Assembly: GCF_016745395.1 (NCBI RefSeq)
Contig: NZ_JAERVJ010000003.1
Span: 62,001 to 126,000 of the forward strand
Direction of reading: 5' to 3'
DNA: 64,000 bases
Source: Methylocystis sp. Sn-Cys
GTDB taxonomy: Bacteria > Pseudomonadota > Alphaproteobacteria > Rhizobiales > Beijerinckiaceae
Each line of letters begins with the position of its first letter. Position 1 is the stretch's first letter. Below are positions 63,837-64,000 of the stretch, in pieces. The position numbers and the translations under genes are program-made. Below the pieces are notes generated by a model. That model made no database searches. It was not told the DNA's origin and worked only from the letters and a program-made list of their open reading frames with translations.

Positions 63837-63979
63837 AGGAGGCGGAGCCGACGAAGCAATCCCGCGCCGCATCGCTGCCCTGGATTGCTTCGCTTCGCTC
63901 GCAATGACGGGCTCCGAGCAAAACCAGCGCACTTATGGCTCTGGATTCCCGGTCGGGCTTTCAGCCCGCCGGGAATGAC
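63837..63979. repeat. Composite repeat: family B followed by family A half
   Basis: A family B palindrome (63837-63910) with a shortened right loop is joined to a family A half (63938-63979, GGCTCTGGATTCCCGGTCGG then CCGGGAATGACAC). The joint spacer is nearly identical to that at 53910-53935. It runs to just before the window end; no gene is seen there. Confidence 0.82.
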
Positions 63980-64000
63980 ACGTCCCCATGCGAGCTACTC

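Overview
The window reads as the chromosome of a GC-rich alphaproteobacterium, most likely of the order Hyphomicrobiales (Rhizobiales). The support is a 41-residue zinc-free L36, a DUF1467 gene beside methylmalonyl-CoA epimerase, an rpiA-gor pair, class II DAHP synthase, promoters matching the alphaproteobacterial sigma factor EcfG, and dispersed palindromic repeats of the Rhizobiales type. A genus cannot be fixed from the sequence; a methylotroph-like Beijerinckiaceae or Methylocystaceae member would fit, but no diagnostic methylotrophy gene is present.

Layout. 1-2240: the decayed end of an integrative conjugative element (lytic transglycosylase, broken traF, broken DUF2840, iteron-like repeats, broken repA) lying against the 3' end of tRNA-Lys. 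2395-16097: housekeeping genes (epimerase, gltX, class II DAHP synthase, gor-rpiA, two HAD phosphatases) with a winged-helix/TPR regulator, NnrU and a GT21 glycosyltransferase. 16148-18260: tRNA-Val followed by an AT-richer insert carrying a secreted trypsin-like protease. 18261-35563: an accessory and signalling stretch with a hybrid kinase carrying an ethylene-receptor-type sensor, an orphan ParA, small proteins, phenylalanine hydroxylase, a galactofuranose pair (glycosyltransferase-glf), manganese catalase, a His/Glu-rich membrane protein, an FAD/Rieske oxidoreductase, a FixL/FixJ-like pair, a large PAS/GAF hybrid kinase and a MEKHLA protein. 35587-40382: the prkA-yeaH-ycgB (spoVR) operon. 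41084-51342: dTDP-sugar genes rfbB-rfbC-rfbA, polA, valS and eno. 51610-62960: queF and queC, kdsA with UDG and GST, a PleC-like kinase, rpmJ, a long coiled-coil protein, an HDAC-like deacetylase and an L,D-transpeptidase. 63344-63759: two tiny secreted peptides sharing a DFCFGYA-x-C ending.

How parts may work together. EcfG-type promoters (GGAAC, 16-17 bases, [C/T/G]GTT) precede the manganese catalase, the FAD/Rieske-membrane protein unit, the glycosyltransferase-glf operon and the second tiny peptide. This suggests one general-stress regulon covering peroxide defence, envelope glycan and an unknown secreted peptide. At least three families of palindromic repeats fill most intergenic gaps, in places nested in each other.

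The best leads for something undescribed are the tandem DFCFGYA-x-C peptides and the ethylene-receptor-like kinase, in which seven residues needed for ethylene binding in plant ETR1 are kept at one constant offset.
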